A stretch of 64,000 bases of DNA from the NCBI GenBank assembly GCA_933228675.1, contig OW121740.1:55925000-55988999 (forward strand), given 5' to 3'. Within the stretch, counting starts at the first letter, position 1. Each line of letters starts with the position of its first letter. Source of the stretch: Stomorhina lunata (lineage: Eukaryota > Arthropoda > Insecta > Diptera > Rhiniidae). Shown piece by piece: positions 1-12,106 of the stretch. Under the pieces are notes generated by a model, which had not been told where the DNA came from, made no database searches, and worked only from the letters and a program-made list of their open reading frames with translations. The position numbers and the translations under genes were made by a program.

Positions 1-904
1 ACGAACAAGGAAAACAAGATTTTTTGGGATCAATAAGTTATAGAAATCTAACTTAAATACTTCCAAAGATATAGACTTAGTTATTGAGGAATATATGTAC
101 GTACATATGTAAGTATGTATGATATATGAATAAATTTCTATTTTTAAACATCTTTGGTTTCTATTGGAATATGTAAAAATGCCTTAAATTTATTAAGCCT
201 CATGACTGATTTTAATGATATTTTTATGGATCCCCAATAAATGAAAGACAATGATGATTCATTTTTGAATAGGATTTCTTTAACGTTAGAAAATTAGGTA
301 TCTTGTAAATTTTAATTGAACCTACCGAAAATTATAAAAATATTTTCTCACCAATTAACACTAAAATCAAGTGATAAGAATTTTTTTATGAGATTGTGAT
401 CATCATAGAAAAGAAATTAAAACTTATTTTCTACCTAATTTCGAGTATAATATAAAATTTTAAAACAATCTTAACAATTAAACCAATTTCGTGTCTGGCT
501 ACTAAAAGGAGTATTAAAACATAAATAAAATCTAAAATAATAAAATCATAATTATAACACATTTTTAGTTTTAACTTCTTTTTATTTATGACTAGATTTA
601 AAACAAACAATTTCTTCCATAACCTGCGATGCGGTCAATTTTTAAATAGTTTATTTTGTTTTTATATGACCAGCATAAAATCTGTTTTGAAATTTTATTT
701 CAATAAAAATCATGATAGATAATTTAGGTGTTATAAGAAATTTTTTTATTGTTTGCCAAAAGCTTTTTTTATGGCGGATTAATATGAAATAAATATTTGT
801 ATGTTTAAGAGCATTTTATGGCACGAAATTATAAATATATTATGAGTTTTTTTTTTATTTTAATGAATCAATTTTAACTGTCTTCGAGTTTTAACACAAT
901 TACA
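1..904. other. AT-rich DNA, no feature recognised
   Basis: Very AT-rich sequence with short A and T runs. I see no coding frame of note, no inverted repeat and no match to the repeat families found elsewhere in the window. Confidence 0.5.
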
Positions 905-1000
905 GTAGATAACAGTAATATAAAGAAGTAAGAAACAGCTATAGTCAGTCAAACCTGACCAACACTTCTACATATGTATTAGGGTGGGTCGTTTTTTGAC
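905..1000 (+). repeat. Fragment of DINE-1-like element (left end)
   Basis: The text AAGTAAGAAACAGCTATAG followed by TCAGTCAAACCTGACC is a decayed form of the left end seen at 29750 and 16237 (AAGTAAGAAAGTGCTATAG, then a short GTCGG/CCGAC stem). Only the end is recognisable here. Confidence 0.5.
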
Positions 1001-1975
1001 ATTTGTCTATGATCGACTTCTAATAGTGAAATTATATGGCCAAATTATGTCAATCGGAAATGTGCAAAATATTATTGATTTATTTTTAGGATACGAGCCC
1101 GCGCAACAGGCCCAAACTTTTTGAGCCCATTTGTATGGGGAAAACTGAGAGTATTTTCAGTTTTTGCTACATTTCGTCCATTTACAATTTATTTTTAACA
1201 GAAAAGATAATGGAATCTAAAAGTGAACTAATACAGCTTTAATTGATGTCTTCAATATTTGAAATTCATAAAACAGTTTTGAAGTTATTGCGATTTTCCC
1301 CCAAAAATTCGTGTCCTTGACAATACGCCTAAGGATACACCGCCAGAAAAAACTACTTTGGACGAAAGCTCGCAAAGCAAGACATGATTTATCATGTTAA
1401 GACTTGTAAGTACTTCGTAGTTTAATTTTTTTAAAATATAACAATATTTACTTAGTTTTTTTCATAATCGAAAATGGGTAATTTTTCTCAGGTGGGTTTC
1501 AAAACGCATTTTTTAATTTTTTGAAAATTTTGTTAAACAAATATTACAAATTTGAATTTCTCTCATCGGTGTATTAAAAAGACAATAAAACTCAAAAAAA
1601 TTGAGGTCAATATCTCAAACCATTTTCCCGTACCATGTGTTCGAATTCGACGAATTTCGCAAAAAAATAATTTTTTGCTCATAATTTGAGTAAATGCTTC
1701 ATAAATCTTATTTATGTACAATTTTAATAATGTTTATATGGAATAAAATTATCCATACTATGGAAGATATAAGCAGGTTCTTTGTTTTTAAAATTGGGTA
1801 AACTTAAGCCTTTTTTTCCGGAGGCAAAAATGAAAATTTGATTTTTTGTATTTTTTAAATACGTAATGTATTTAATTTATTACTGAATTTTAATAAATAT
1901 ACTTAAAGGTAATTATTTTACATTAAAACAAAGTTTTTTTATTAAAAAAATATTTTAACCCTTTTTAGACATGGG
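1001..1975. other. Unassigned AT-rich DNA
   Basis: No long frame and no terminal repeats seen. The phrases after 1080 (GGATACGAGCCCGCGCAAC) look like diverged repeat DNA but match nothing else in the window. Confidence 0.4.
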
Positions 1976-1989
1976 GTCAAAAATGACCC

Positions 1990-2239
1990 AAGTTTTTTTT
2001 TTGCACTTTTTTCAGCAAATTTTGATTAAAAACCATTCATCTTCTCAACATACAATATTTAAGTCATTTCTGTCATTTGGCCTTATATGCGAACTACAAT
2101 CAAATGCGGACCGATATTCTCGAAATTTGGGAACAGTGATTACAGATTATACAAAATTTTGTATTCATCAAATAAATATAATATTGTCTCTATCTTCAGA
2201 TTTAAAAGTCACAAAAGACTTTTAACAGAAGAGTTTGTA
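1990..2239 (+). repeat. Internal fragment of DINE-1-like element
   Basis: Stretches such as GTCATTTGGCCTTATATG, GCGGACCGATATTCTCGAAA and AGAAGAGTTTGTATGGGAGC align with the interior of the element at 29750-30540 (GTCATTTGGACTTATATG and so on). The fragment runs straight into the tandem-repeat element at 2240. Small frames here are non-coding by this homology. Confidence 0.6.
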
Positions 2240-3772
2240 TGGGAGCTTTATGATAAGCATTTTGAGGCAAATTTTAAAGTTTTTATATATTTTATTTTAT
2301 ACAGTTAGAGTTTAACTCATTTTGAATAATTTTGTAAATTGGTCATACCAACAGAAACCTCCGTCGACTCATGCTCAACAACTTTGCTAAAGATTATAGT
2401 CTGATCAAATGCACAGTTTACGATTTAATTCATTTTGAGTAGTTTTCAGTGGCGCCACCTGAAGTCGTTCATACCAAATAAGAAATCTTCATCTGCTTAT
2501 GCGTAACAACTTTGCTTATGATCATAACATGATCAAATGCACAGTTTACGATTTAATTCACTTTGAGTAATTTTCAGTGGCGCCACCTGTCGGACTTTGG
2601 TCATTCCAATTAATAAACTTTCGTCGGCTTATCCGCAAAAACATTGCTAAAGATTATAGCATGATTAAATGTACAATTTACGATTAAATTGACTTTGAGT
2701 AAATTTCAGTGGCGCCACCTGTCGAAATTTCTTCATACCAACTAAGAAACCTTTGCTGGCTCATGTGCAACAACATTGCTAATGATTATTGCATTATAAA
2801 ATGTACAGCTTACGATTAAATTGACTTTGAGTAATTTTCAGTAGCGCCACCTGTCGGAAATTATTCACACCAATTAAAAAGCCTTCGCCGGCTCATGCGC
2901 TACAACTTTGCAAAAGATCATAGCATGATCAAATGTACAGTTAACGACTTAGTTAATTTTTAGTAATTTTCAATGGTGCCACCTATCGGAAATTAGGCTT
3001 ACTAATTTAAAAACCTTCGCCGGCTTATCCGCAACATCTTTGCTAAAGAGCATAACATGATCAAATTCACAGTTTACTATTCTATAATGAACATACATAC
3101 ATTCATTTGTTTTAAAGCTATAACATTACTAATTTTTCCCCTTTTTATCCCCTAATCTTAAAAAGTTCCATATGCATAATTGGTATTTCTTTGGTACCAA
3201 TCGAATTCGGTACATTTTATTAAAACGCAGTTAACATAATTTTCCTATTCATTTTACTTTTTGAGATGTTTTGTTAAGTTATCAGTTTATCCCTTTTTTA
3301 CAGATTTTGGCCACAAAATCAAAAAAGTACCAAATACGTGTTCAATATTTCTTTCACATCTATTGACTGCAGTACAAAGTTCCTTTCTATATTCTTTAGT
3401 TTAAAAAATAAGAGTGGGTCAAAAAAGTACCAAAAAAAGTATTTTTAGCCTTTTTTACCCCCTATCGGACATAGTTTCAAAAAAGTACCAAACACCTGTC
3501 AGCTTATTTTCATAGCAGTTTAAAACGTTTCTATGTTATTACCTTAGGAGATATATCGTTTTCGATTTTTCCCCCTTTTTACCCGTTTTTACCCTCTTAG
3601 AGGCAAAGGTTCCAAAAGTCCCTTCTTCTTCGACCAATACATCAAAAACGGTACCCACTGTCAAAATTTTATCAAAATCGTTAGAGCCGTTTTCGAGATA
3701 GCCATTCTTTATATATAAATATAGATATGTATACACATACAATTATTGCTCGTTTAAGAATATAAGATAAGG
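2240..3772 (+). repeat. Tandem-repeat element, copy S1 (5' truncated)
   Basis: This is one of five copies of the same element (others near 12858, 39373, 43911 and 50019). The left part is an imperfect tandem array of about 130-bp monomers, each with CAGTGGCGCCACCTGTCGG (at about 2451, 2579, 2711, 2843 and 2975, so spacing 128-132). The right part is non-repetitive and ends at AATTATTGCTCGTTTAAG. This copy lacks the terminal CCGAGCCTTGCTCGG hairpin present in S3 and S5 and starts at GGAGCTTTATGATAAGC. It encodes nothing I recognise. A non-autonomous Helitron/Helentron-like element is the best guess, from the terminal hairpin plus internal tandem repeats, but no canonical CTRR end is seen. Confidence 0.7.
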
Positions 3773-3979
3773 GTGCCGGATATTTTTCAAAGTTGGAATT
3801 TGTATGGTTCCCTAGATTTGTTCAAAATTTTAAAAAAATAATCCCTTGAAAATTTAAGACCAATCGGATAAGGGGAAAACGTGCCCATGACCAGCCTAAA
3901 ATTTTCAAAATTACCTGTTTTATTACTTTGATTGCCAATAACTTCATAAAGACTTTAGAATAAAGAAATATCAAAGTAA

Positions 3980-4699
3980 GTATAGGGTTATCCATTTTGC
4001 GGTTTCAAAAGTGAACGTAAATAAAACACATAACTATTTTTTTCATGATATTTCTTTTTTATTATAAAGTTTGAACATTGAATTTAAATGACCACCGCTC
4101 GAAATGTTGCAAACATTAATTTTTTTAGATAATTTTCGACCACTTTTTGACACATATTGGGCGGTATTTCAGCCATAACTTGACGAATGTTGGTTTTTAA
4201 GTGCTCAAGAGTAAAAGGTTTATCTGAATAAACACGGTTTTCGCACAGCCCACAAAAAAAAAGTTTAATGGTGTCAAATCGCATGACCAGTTGATATTGC
4301 CATGACGAGAAATTACGCTACCAGGCAATGTCTCTTGCAATAAAGCTATATTCACTCTAGTTGTGTGGCGTGTGTCACAGTCCTATTGAAACCACATATT
4401 GTCCAAGTCGTATTCCTCAGTAGCAGGCAAAAAAAGTCGGTTATCATATCATAATACCTGAGAACGACGAGGAATCGACACATTCGGATCTTCCGCAACA
4501 CTTTTACTTGCAGCAGCGATATTTTTAGCGGAACGATTATGTCAATTATTTGCGTAGTTGGACGATTATGTTAACCATAATCACCCCTTCAAGCGCGATA
4601 TGTAGCTATTGCAGAATCACCATTTTCATAGTACGTTTTGATAATTTTTATGTGTTGTGTGATACTTAAGCGATCCACTTTCGTCGATGTCAGACTTTC
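3980..4699 (-). mobile_element. DD41D mariner remnant (minus strand)
   Basis: Decayed transposase gene. Reading the minus strand, the region just past the third catalytic position (RFDTIKLFF, from CDLTPLDFF) and the C-terminus (TNIRQVMAEIPPNMCQKVVEN) are readable at 4084-4284, and the N-terminal end lies near 4690. Stops and frameshifts are many. The outer end GGGTTATCCATTTTGCGG near 3984 is shared with the copies at 41135 and 29600, giving a family-specific terminus. A DINE-1-like element abuts it at 4700. Confidence 0.75.
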
Positions 4700-4840
4700 A
4701 ACTGAAAAGAAAACAAGTAAGAAAGTGCTATAGTCGGTCTTGCCCGACCATACGATACCCTTCACAGGTCAAAGGTGTTCTTTTTCGTGTATGAACCAAA
4801 TATTTGCTAATTGACAAGTATGATTCTACATTTGGATGAC
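4700..4840 (+). repeat. DINE-1-like element, left-end fragment
   Basis: Starts ACAAGTAAGAAAGTGCTATA followed by GTCGG..CCGACCATACGATACCCTTCAC, as at 29750. It joins directly to the 5' end of a LINE at about 4841, so only about 140 bp is left. Confidence 0.65.
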
Positions 4841-6120
4841 GTAGGGGATGTTGGATACCATGTAACGGTTCTGATCGGTTTAACTTGGTAAACCCAGGCT
4901 AATCTTGGTAACCTTCATCTCAATTGTGGACACTTACCTCCTAGTAGTGTCATCTGGGTAGCTACTTTAACAGCCGTTAAAGTAGTGAGCAAACAAGTGC
5001 CAAGTGTTCTCCAATAAGAACGATAAAAACATGGGTCAAGGACGTCTGGCTAGTAACCCACTCCTGGAAAAAACTTACTATGAAAAAACAAAAAATAAGA
5101 ATTAAAACGCCCCCCCCCCCCCCCCCAAATGTTGACGACTATGGCAAACGAAAAAAGGACCATGATTTAAGGATCAGCACCTGGAACATCCGAACCCTCT
5201 ACAGGGGAGGTGCTCTGATCTAGTTGATGGATGTTCTCGATAAATATAAATGTGATGTGACTGCTCTCCAGGAAATATGTAAGATGGAACGGCAACGGTG
5301 TCGCCAAGACATCAAAAGGTGACCTGTATTACAGCTGCCATGAGAGTAAGCACGAGTTTGGTTGCGGTTTTATGGTTAACAAAAGATTGCAAAATCTTGT
5401 TTCCAGGTTCACACCAGTAAGCGAAAGTCTAGCGACAATACACGTCAAGGCTAAGTACTTCCATCTGAGTTTGATTTGTGCTCACGTTCCAACAGAGGAG
5501 AAAGATGATGATGTAAAGGAAGCCTTTTATGAACAACTTGAGGAAGTTTACGATAGCTGCCCTAATCACGACGTTAAAATAATACTGGGTGATTTTAACG
5601 CAAAGTTAGGGCACGAAAGTTGTTTTGAGTTACTGTTGGTAAATTTAGTCTACACAACGTAACCACTGACAATGGTATGAGATTAATCTCCTTTGCGGCT
5701 GCACGCAATATTGTCGTGAGCAGCACCAGATTTCCACACTTTAATATACACAAAGTTACATGGGTGTCTCCTGATCAACTAACGAAAAATTAAATAGACC
5801 ATATTTTAGTTGATGGAAGACACTCATCAAGTGTGTTAGATGTGCGTTCCATGCGAGGAGCTAATATAGACTCCGATCACTATCTTGTTGTAGCCAAAAT
5901 GAGAACACGTCTAAGTGTGTCGAGGAGCGTACAGGCAGAAGCGCAAAAGAAGTATGACGTGAAGAAATTAAAATCTCAGTAAATTGCCACTGATTACACC
6001 AAACGGACAACTCAATTGCTAAGAGAGAATAACTCTGGCTCAAACGATATCTACATGCTATGGCAACATATTGCCAACTCCATGAAGTCTGCTGCAAAAA
6101 CGGCAATAGACATTAGACAA
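4841..6120 (+). pseudogene. RTE-clade LINE, 5' UTR and endonuclease part, decayed
   Basis: This copy keeps the family's 5' UTR (4841-5150, TAGGGGATGTTGGATACC onward), which the better copy at 8085 lacks. From about 5170 the endonuclease frame can be followed: a STWNIRTLYRGG-type start, LICAHVPTEEKDDDV, IILGDFNAKLG and DSDH. Frameshifts break it near 5275 and near 5640, and stops appear near 5793 and 5980. It matches the copy at 8150-9120 closely. From about 6120 the similarity ends and a different LINE fragment follows. A run of 17 C (5110-5126) sits just before the coding part. Confidence 0.8.
5110..5126 (+). repeat. Poly-C tract (17 C)
   Basis: Uninterrupted C run inside the LINE 5' leader. 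The copy at 8100 has 7 C at the same place, so the tract has expanded or is prone to slippage or assembly error. Confidence 0.9.
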
Positions 6121-7010
6121 AGAATTTATGGCGTTTTGACTATCAATACAACCCTGATAGCTGAGTTAAGTGCTACATTTTGAGTTATTAGCTCAGCCGG
6201 AAGCCAGAAACTCAACCTCGGACGAGCAATTAATACACTGGATGGAACACTTCAGGTCTACATTAAACAATCCTATTGGATTAAAACAATGTTGCGCAAA
6301 GTCGATTTAACCCTAGGGTTAGCAAATACAAAAGCCGGGCAGTGACAATATCCTAGCGGAGATGCTTTTATGTAATGCTATATTTCCAAGACAAAGATTA
6401 TGCCTGGAGGCTATGGCGCAAATCCGTCGACACACATAAATATGGATAACTTGGAAGTTTGGTATCTACAAAAGGTGACGCCGACGAGGATATTGAATCG
6501 CGCATTAATAAGGCAAAATCTGCATTCGGCTATTTGAAAATCTCGGCAAATATCAACAACACTTAAGTGATGTGAAGTCCATCCTGTATTACGGCTGCGA
6601 AACGCATAAATGCCATTTATAAGCTTCTAAAACCTTTGCAAACAAATTCTTGCCGTAAATCCTTAATCTATAGTGGCCGAATCGAGTAAGAAATGAAGAT
6701 CTACTTAACGCTACAAACCAAATTTCTCCTATAAAGGTATGTCGGCGGAAATGGCGGTTTATAGGCCACACACTTCGAAGACCAAATACCAACATTGCTC
6801 GACAAGCGCTACGTTGGCATCTACAGGAAAGTGGCCGTCTTATTGGTGCACCTGCTATAACGTGGAGAAGGTAAATTAATCCGGAGTTACAAGCAACAAA
6901 CTATTCATGGAATGACTTATGCTTAACATCTCGCAACATAGTTCGATATTAAAGGATGGTAGAGGCCCTATGCTCCACTGGGAGTCAAGGATAACAGAAG
7001 AAGAAGCCAG
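6121..7010 (+). pseudogene. Fragment of a second LINE, reverse-transcriptase C-terminal region
   Basis: Broken frames can be read as pieces of a LINE polyprotein: STSDEQ..HWMEHFRSTLNN near 6215, EDIESRINKAKSAFGYL near 6490, a YGCE motif near 6590, then WRFIGHTLRR near 6750 and a basic tail near 6830. The order (post-polymerase helix, then GHxLRR segment) is usual for LINE C-termini. The residues differ from the RTE copy at 8085-11074, so this is another family or a distant branch. It ends near GAAGAAGAAG at about 7000. No intact frame remains. Confidence 0.6.
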
Positions 7011-8209
7011 TTAAGCGTAGTAACTTGTTTTCAACTTTTGTATATATTGTTTACAATTAAATGTAACTCCCGTTAGTGACAGTAACAAAATTAAATCGCC
7101 TACAGTGTAGGTTGTAAGTTATCATAAACAATATTTGGATTAATATATTTATATCTTTGACTGTATGCAACAGAAGTCTGTCATTTAACTTCTGAAATAA
7201 TATAAAATTGGAAGTGTATTTCGAACTGATTTACAGCCTAACCACAGGACATTAAAAGTCGACTTTAGACCGAAAAAGTCGACTTTATTTTGAAAATCGT
7301 ACCACAAAACAAATTTTAAACTAAATTTGAAAGCTTCATTTTAAAAACAAAAATAAGCTTTTTTTTGAATATTTTTCATTTTGTGATCCGTTGGAAAAAA
7401 TTTTAAGTTGAAATTGGAAAACTTTTACAATTTTCAGTCATTACATAAATTTTGAAGTTAATTTCTTAAAAGCGGGTTGGGATCATATAACAATTGTTCT
7501 TTTCTATTATTATTTCACAAAAAATTCATTTTTTTTTTGTAAAAACTGATGAGCATTTAAACAATTTTTCATCATATTATAAAAAAATTAAAAATATTAA
7601 TTTATGCTGTTTTGTCTAATAAACACAACATTTTCGTAATATTTTATTTTTGGAATTTTTTGAAATTTTATTTTATTATTTCTATTTATTGAAGAAAGCT
7701 TTTGTGATATATGAATGTATTTGTTTAAAAATATCCCAGTAAAAAATATGATCTCCATAAAACTCCGAAAATCATAGAATTTTTAAAATAGCATGTCCGC
7801 AGACAAGAGTACTCCTTTTAAGCTCCATATGGAGTACTCCATTTAATCTTAAAAATGACGACAGAGGGAGTAATCGCTTTTGTCTCCTAAAAGAGCACAA
7901 TGGGAGTAATCGTGTTTGTCAATTCAATTTCCAATCAATTTCAATTTCTTTTTTAACAAATCGTCTTAAATGACGCTTAGAAACCAAATTTTGACACATT
8001 TTTAAAATTTTTTTACTACAACCGTACCTTTTCGCTTGTTTTTAAATGACACGTCTTTCAATTTTTAAAACTTAAAATGTCAAATTTTAAGAATTAAAAC
8101 GGCCCCCCCTAATGTTGACGACCATGGCAAACGTAAAAAGGATCATGATTTAAGGATCAGCACCTGGAACATCCGGACCCTTTACAGAGGAGGTGCTCTG
8201 ATCCAGTTA

Positions 8210-9379
8210 ATGGATGTTCTCGATAAATATAAATATGATGTGACTGCTGTACAGGAAATAAGATGGAATGGCCACGGCGTCGCCAAAACACCAAAAGGCG
8301 ACCTGTATTACAGCTGTCATAATAGTAAGCATGAGTTTGGTTGCGGGTTCATGGTAAGCAAAAGATTGCGAAATTTTGTTACAAGGTTCACCCCAGTAAA
8401 TGAAAGGTTAGCAACAATTCGCGTCAAAGCTAAATACTTTTATCTAAGCCTTATTTGTGCACACGCTCCCACAGAAGATAAAGACGACGATGTGAAAGAA
8501 GCTTTCTATGACCGGCTTGAAGAAGTCTATGATAGCTGCCCCAGTCATGATGTGAAAATAATCCTTGGTGATTTTAATGCAAAGATTGGAAAAGAAAGCA
8601 TCTTTGAACCTACTATCGGTAAGTTCAGTCTCCATAATGTGACTACCGACAACGGTATGAGGCTAATCTCCTTTGCGGCAGCCCGAAATATGATATTGAG
8701 CAGCACCAGGTTTAAACACCTTGACATCCACAAGGCAACATGGGTTTCACCAGACCAGAAAACGAAAAACCAGATTGACCATATTTTAGTTGATGCGAGA
8801 CACGCATCAAGTGTGATGGATGTGCGTTCTATACGTGGAGCAAATATGGACTCCGACCATTATCTAGTCGCATCAAAGGTAAGAACACGCTTGAGTGTCT
8901 CTCGGAAGGTAAAATCGGAAGCGCAAAGAAAGTTTAATGTTGCGAAGCTAAAATCCCAGCAAACTGCCATCGACTTCTCGCAAAGAGCAACTCAATTTCT
9001 CAGAGAAAATGCTCCGAGTTCCAGTAATATAAATGAGCAGCGGCAACATATTGCCAACGCTTTAAAAACAGCTGCAAAATCGGCACTAGGGTTCCAAACC
9101 CCTCGCCCTAAAAACTCGTGGTATGATGAGGAATGCCGTAATGCCACAGACGAAAAAAATGCAGCCTATATGGCAACTCTACAGAATGCAGTTACGCGAG
9201 GAACTTTGGAAAGATTCCGCGAAAAAAAGAGGGAAGAAAAACGCATATTCAGAAGGAAAAAGAAAGAAATAGAGAATTGCGTTTTTGATGAAATTGAGAT
9301 GTATAAGAGCCGAAATGAGATGAGAAAATTTTACCAAAAAATCAAACACCAAACTGAAGGTTTGTGTTCTCTCATGTAA
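8210..9379 (+). pseudogene. LINE endonuclease domain (apurinic-type), upstream half of polyprotein
   Basis: Encodes the APE-type endonuclease that nicks target DNA to prime reverse transcription. The frame is open upstream of the first ATG: STWNIRTLYRGG is encoded from 8158, so the true domain start is upstream of 8210. Visible motifs are AVQEIRWNG (catalytic Glu), ICAHAPTE, ILGDFNAK, KNQIDHILVD and the final SDH at MDSDHYLVASK. After residue about 250 the chain is basic and leads to the polymerase. The frame ends at a stop at 9377-9379, but the +1 frame reads CKDNQGNLVTDTESV into the next part, so a single indel around 9360-9377 has split one polyprotein. The family is often annotated as 'craniofacial development protein 2-like' because of the shared endonuclease fold. 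Confidence 0.85.
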
Positions 9380-11042
9380 GGACAATCAAGGAAACCTGGT
9401 GACGGATACTGAGAGCGTCTTGAAATTATGGAATGAGCACTTCTGCAAATTGCTGGTATCAAGTGAAAGTGACCATGACATGCCTGAACAAATCAGTGAT
9501 GACGGCATTATATGCCCACCACCCAACATAAGTGAGATAAGAGCTGCAATATCTCGTCTAAAAAATAACAAAGCTGCGGGTGCTGATGGATTACCAGCAG
9601 AGCTTTTTAAGACCGGAGGTGATGAATTAATAAAGAACATGTTTCAACTCCTGAATTCTATATGGCTAGAAGAACGTATGCCTGACGATTGGAGCCTCAG
9701 TGTTCTTTGTCCAGTGCACAAAAAAGGTGATAAATCCGTATGCGCTAACTATAGAGGCATAAGTCTCCTCTCAATTGCCTACAAAATTTTATCGAGCATC
9801 CTGTGTGAAAGGCTAAAACCCAAGATGAACGAAATAGTAGGGGCCTACCAATGTGGCTTTAGACCAGGTAAATCCACCACTGACCAGATCTTTACTCTGC
9901 GTCAAATCCTGGAAAAGACCCAAGAAAAGCAAATAGACACTTACCACCTCTTCGTTGACTACAAAGCTGCCTTTGACAGCCCAATACGAACAAAGCTGTA
10001 TAAAGCAATGTCAGAATTTGGCATTCCTACGAAGTTAATAAGGTTGTGCAGGATGACATTAACTGACACAACATCGTCAGTTAAAATAGGTAAAAGCCTT
10101 TCAGAACCCTTTTTAACTAAGCGAGGTTTTAGGCAAGGCGACAGTTTATCATGTGATCTGTTTAACATTTTGTTAGAGAAAATCTTGCGTGGTGCTGCAG
10201 TTAATACAACTGGCACAATTTTTAGCAGAAAGCACATGTTACTCGCTTTTGCCGATGACATTGATATTATGGGGCGCACATTGCGTGAGGTGACTGCCGC
10301 ATTTTCCAGTATTGAGAAGGAATCAATGAAAATGGGTCTAGTAGTCAATGAATCCAAAACAAAACTAATGGTCTCTACTAGCAAGCAATCCACTAGAATT
10401 GGACAACACGTAACCGTGGACAACTATAGCTTCGAGGTTGTTAAAGAATTTGTCTACCTTGGTACCGCAGTAAATATAAATAATGACATAAGTATCGAAA
10501 TTAAAAGAAGAATCATACTTGCCAACAGATGCTATTTCGGCCTAAGCAGGCAGCTTAGGAATAAAATCCTCTCAACAAGAACTAAAATTACGCTCTACAA
10601 AACGCTTATACTACCAGTGTTATTATATGGTGCTGAATCATGGGCACTTACACAAGCCGATGAAGCTGTTCTTGGAGTCTTTGAGAGGAAAATCCTACGA
10701 AAAATCTATGGTCCAATCAGCAATAACAATGATTTTCGGCATCGATTTAATCATGAGCTGTATGAGTTATTTGCTGACATTGACATAGTAAAACGCATCA
10801 AACAGCAGCGTTTGCGTTGGCTGGGACATGTGGTGCGAATGGATGAAAGTACTCCAGCAAGAAAAGTGTTTGAACATGATCCCGAGGGAACTCGAAGACG
10901 AGGACGACCGAAACTTCGATGGAAAGACCAAGTAGAAGAAAATTTAACCAAGCTTGGCTTACGAAATTGGAGAACATGCGCACAAGATCGAAGCGCATGG
11001 AATTCTAAAATATGCTCGGCCTTTGACCTTAACAGGTTGTAA
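9376..11042 (+). pseudogene. LINE reverse transcriptase, downstream half of polyprotein
   Basis: Reverse transcriptase that copies element RNA at the nicked target. The frame is open from about 9376; the first ATG in it is 9399. Motifs in order: NNKAAGADGLPAELF, YRGISLLSIAYK, QCGFRPGKSTTDQIF, FVDYKAAFDS (first catalytic Asp), GFRQGDSLSC, then LAFADDIDIMG (FADD catalytic box), VNESKTKLM and VYLGTAV. The C-terminus has YGAESWAL, RLRWLGHVVRM and RRRGRPKLRWKDQ, the basic tail common in this LINE type. All catalytic residues are present and the frame is unbroken to the stop at 11040-11042. It is silent as a unit only because of the upstream frameshift. Confidence 0.85.
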
Positions 11043-11052
11043 TATAGGCCAT

Positions 11053-11074
11053 TTAAGTAAGTAAGTAAGTAAGT
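11053..11074 (+). repeat. (AAGT)n LINE tail
   Basis: Five or so AAGT units ending at the target duplication. The same tail marks the 3' ends of the relatives at 14980 and 50005. Confidence 0.85.
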
Positions 11075-11512
11075 AATGTCAAAGAAAAAAATCCCTCGTT
11101 GATCCATTTGGAGTTTTAAGCGAGGCATAAACAACAAAACAGAAACAAAAGTTTCAATAGCTCGCTTATTACTCCAAATGGATGAACAAGTCATGACTCC
11201 TTTGTTGCTCGATTATGGATTAATCCATATATTTTTTACTGGGATTTTTAAAGTCTTATTTTAAAAATTTCCCAGCAAAACTTTTCATTACCAAATAATG
11301 AGTTAAACAGCTAAACTATTGAACACGAACTACTTACACATTCACTGTTTAAGTCATTACATTAACATGGGGATGTCATTGGAGGCAAGTACTTACCAAT
11401 TGCAGAAAAGTAATCACTTGGGTAAGCAATTGGAAAACAACAACAACAACTTTTTTGTTGTTGTTTTATTTAAAAAAACTATATTTTTAAACGAAATAAA
11501 ATTTTTTTATGA

Positions 11513-11575
11513 CCCCATGGGGGCTCGAACCCATATCCCTACGACTGCTAGGAGGAGACTCTTCCACTGAGCTAC
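11513..11575 (-). repeat. tRNA-Ala-like module in copy A
   Basis: On the minus strand it reads GTAGCTCAGTGGAAGAGTC (A-box and D-arm), then a CTAGCAG anticodon-like loop (AGC, Ala) and GGGTTCGAGCCCCCATGGG (B-box, T-arm). No acceptor stem or CCA is convincing, so it looks tRNA-derived and not a working tRNA gene. Confidence 0.65.
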
Positions 11576-11805
11576 TTTATATGTTGAAGTAATATATACA
11601 ATTTTTATTTTTAGATCGAAAATCATGTGACAATAACTTTGTTTTTCCCAGCTTTTTTTGCTTTGTTGTAATTTTTAAAAAAATATTTCTATATGATTTT
11701 TTGTGAATGTTTAATGCATTTAATAAAAAATAAAGAAGTTTTTTTGTAATTATTTTAAAACTTAAATAGTTTAAATCTTCCTTTTTGGTTATATAACATT
11801 GACTC

Positions 11806-12106
11806 TAACTTAGTTAAAAGACCTATAGTTACAATCTGTTAAGGTCAAAGTCCGAGCATATTTTGGAATTCCATGGACTTCGATGTTGTGCAAATATTCT
11901 ACAATTTTATAGGCCAAGCTTTGAAAAATGTTCCTCTACTTGGTCTTTCCACCGAAGTTTCGGATTAAGGGGTGTTAAACTACTTCCCTGGGTGATTCCA
12001 CGAGGAGGTCAGTGTCCGCAGTTAAGATGAAGGATGACCCAGATAAGTCGGGCTTACCAAGTTAAGACCAATCAGAACTGTATTTGGTATCCCCTACATA
12101 ATCCAA
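11806..12106 (-). mobile_element. RTE-derived SINE-like insert in copy A (shortened)
   Basis: Flanked by ATTGACTC at 11798-11805 and 12107-12114. On the minus strand it consists of the LINE 5' leader joined to the last part of the LINE coding region and 3' end. It is about 150 bp shorter than the copies in B, C and D. Confidence 0.75.

Larger units (their letters stand above)
8085..11074 (+). mobile_element. RTE-clade LINE, nearly intact
   Basis: A LINE inserted in X1 with a perfect 9-bp target duplication AATGTCAAA (8076-8084 and 11075-11083). It has endonuclease and reverse-transcriptase domains and ends in tandem AAGT units (about 11053-11074) instead of poly-A, as is usual for the RTE clade. 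Its 5' end starts within the leader seen in full at 4841-5150, so it is 5'-truncated but keeps practically all coding sequence. One frameshift near 9360-9377 splits the frame. Relics of the family lie at 4841 and 47690. Confidence 0.85.
7735..11243. mobile_element. CCCAG-terminal element X1, carrier of an RTE LINE
   Basis: Perfect 15-bp terminal inverted repeats: CCCAGTAAAAAATAT starts at 7735 and its reverse complement ends at 11243. Both ends are flanked by AT (7733-7734 and 11244-11245), which fits a 2-bp target duplication. Without the LINE at 8085-11074 the element is about 520 bp. It carries subterminal GGAGT/ACTCC motifs and no transposase. The first ten bases resemble the termini of the composite elements at 11271, 14240, 56363 and 60518. 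Confidence 0.7.

Noticed and set aside
9959..10423. 154-codon minus-strand frame within the LINE polymerase
   Set aside because: Shadow of the reverse-transcriptase frame; no domain of its own.
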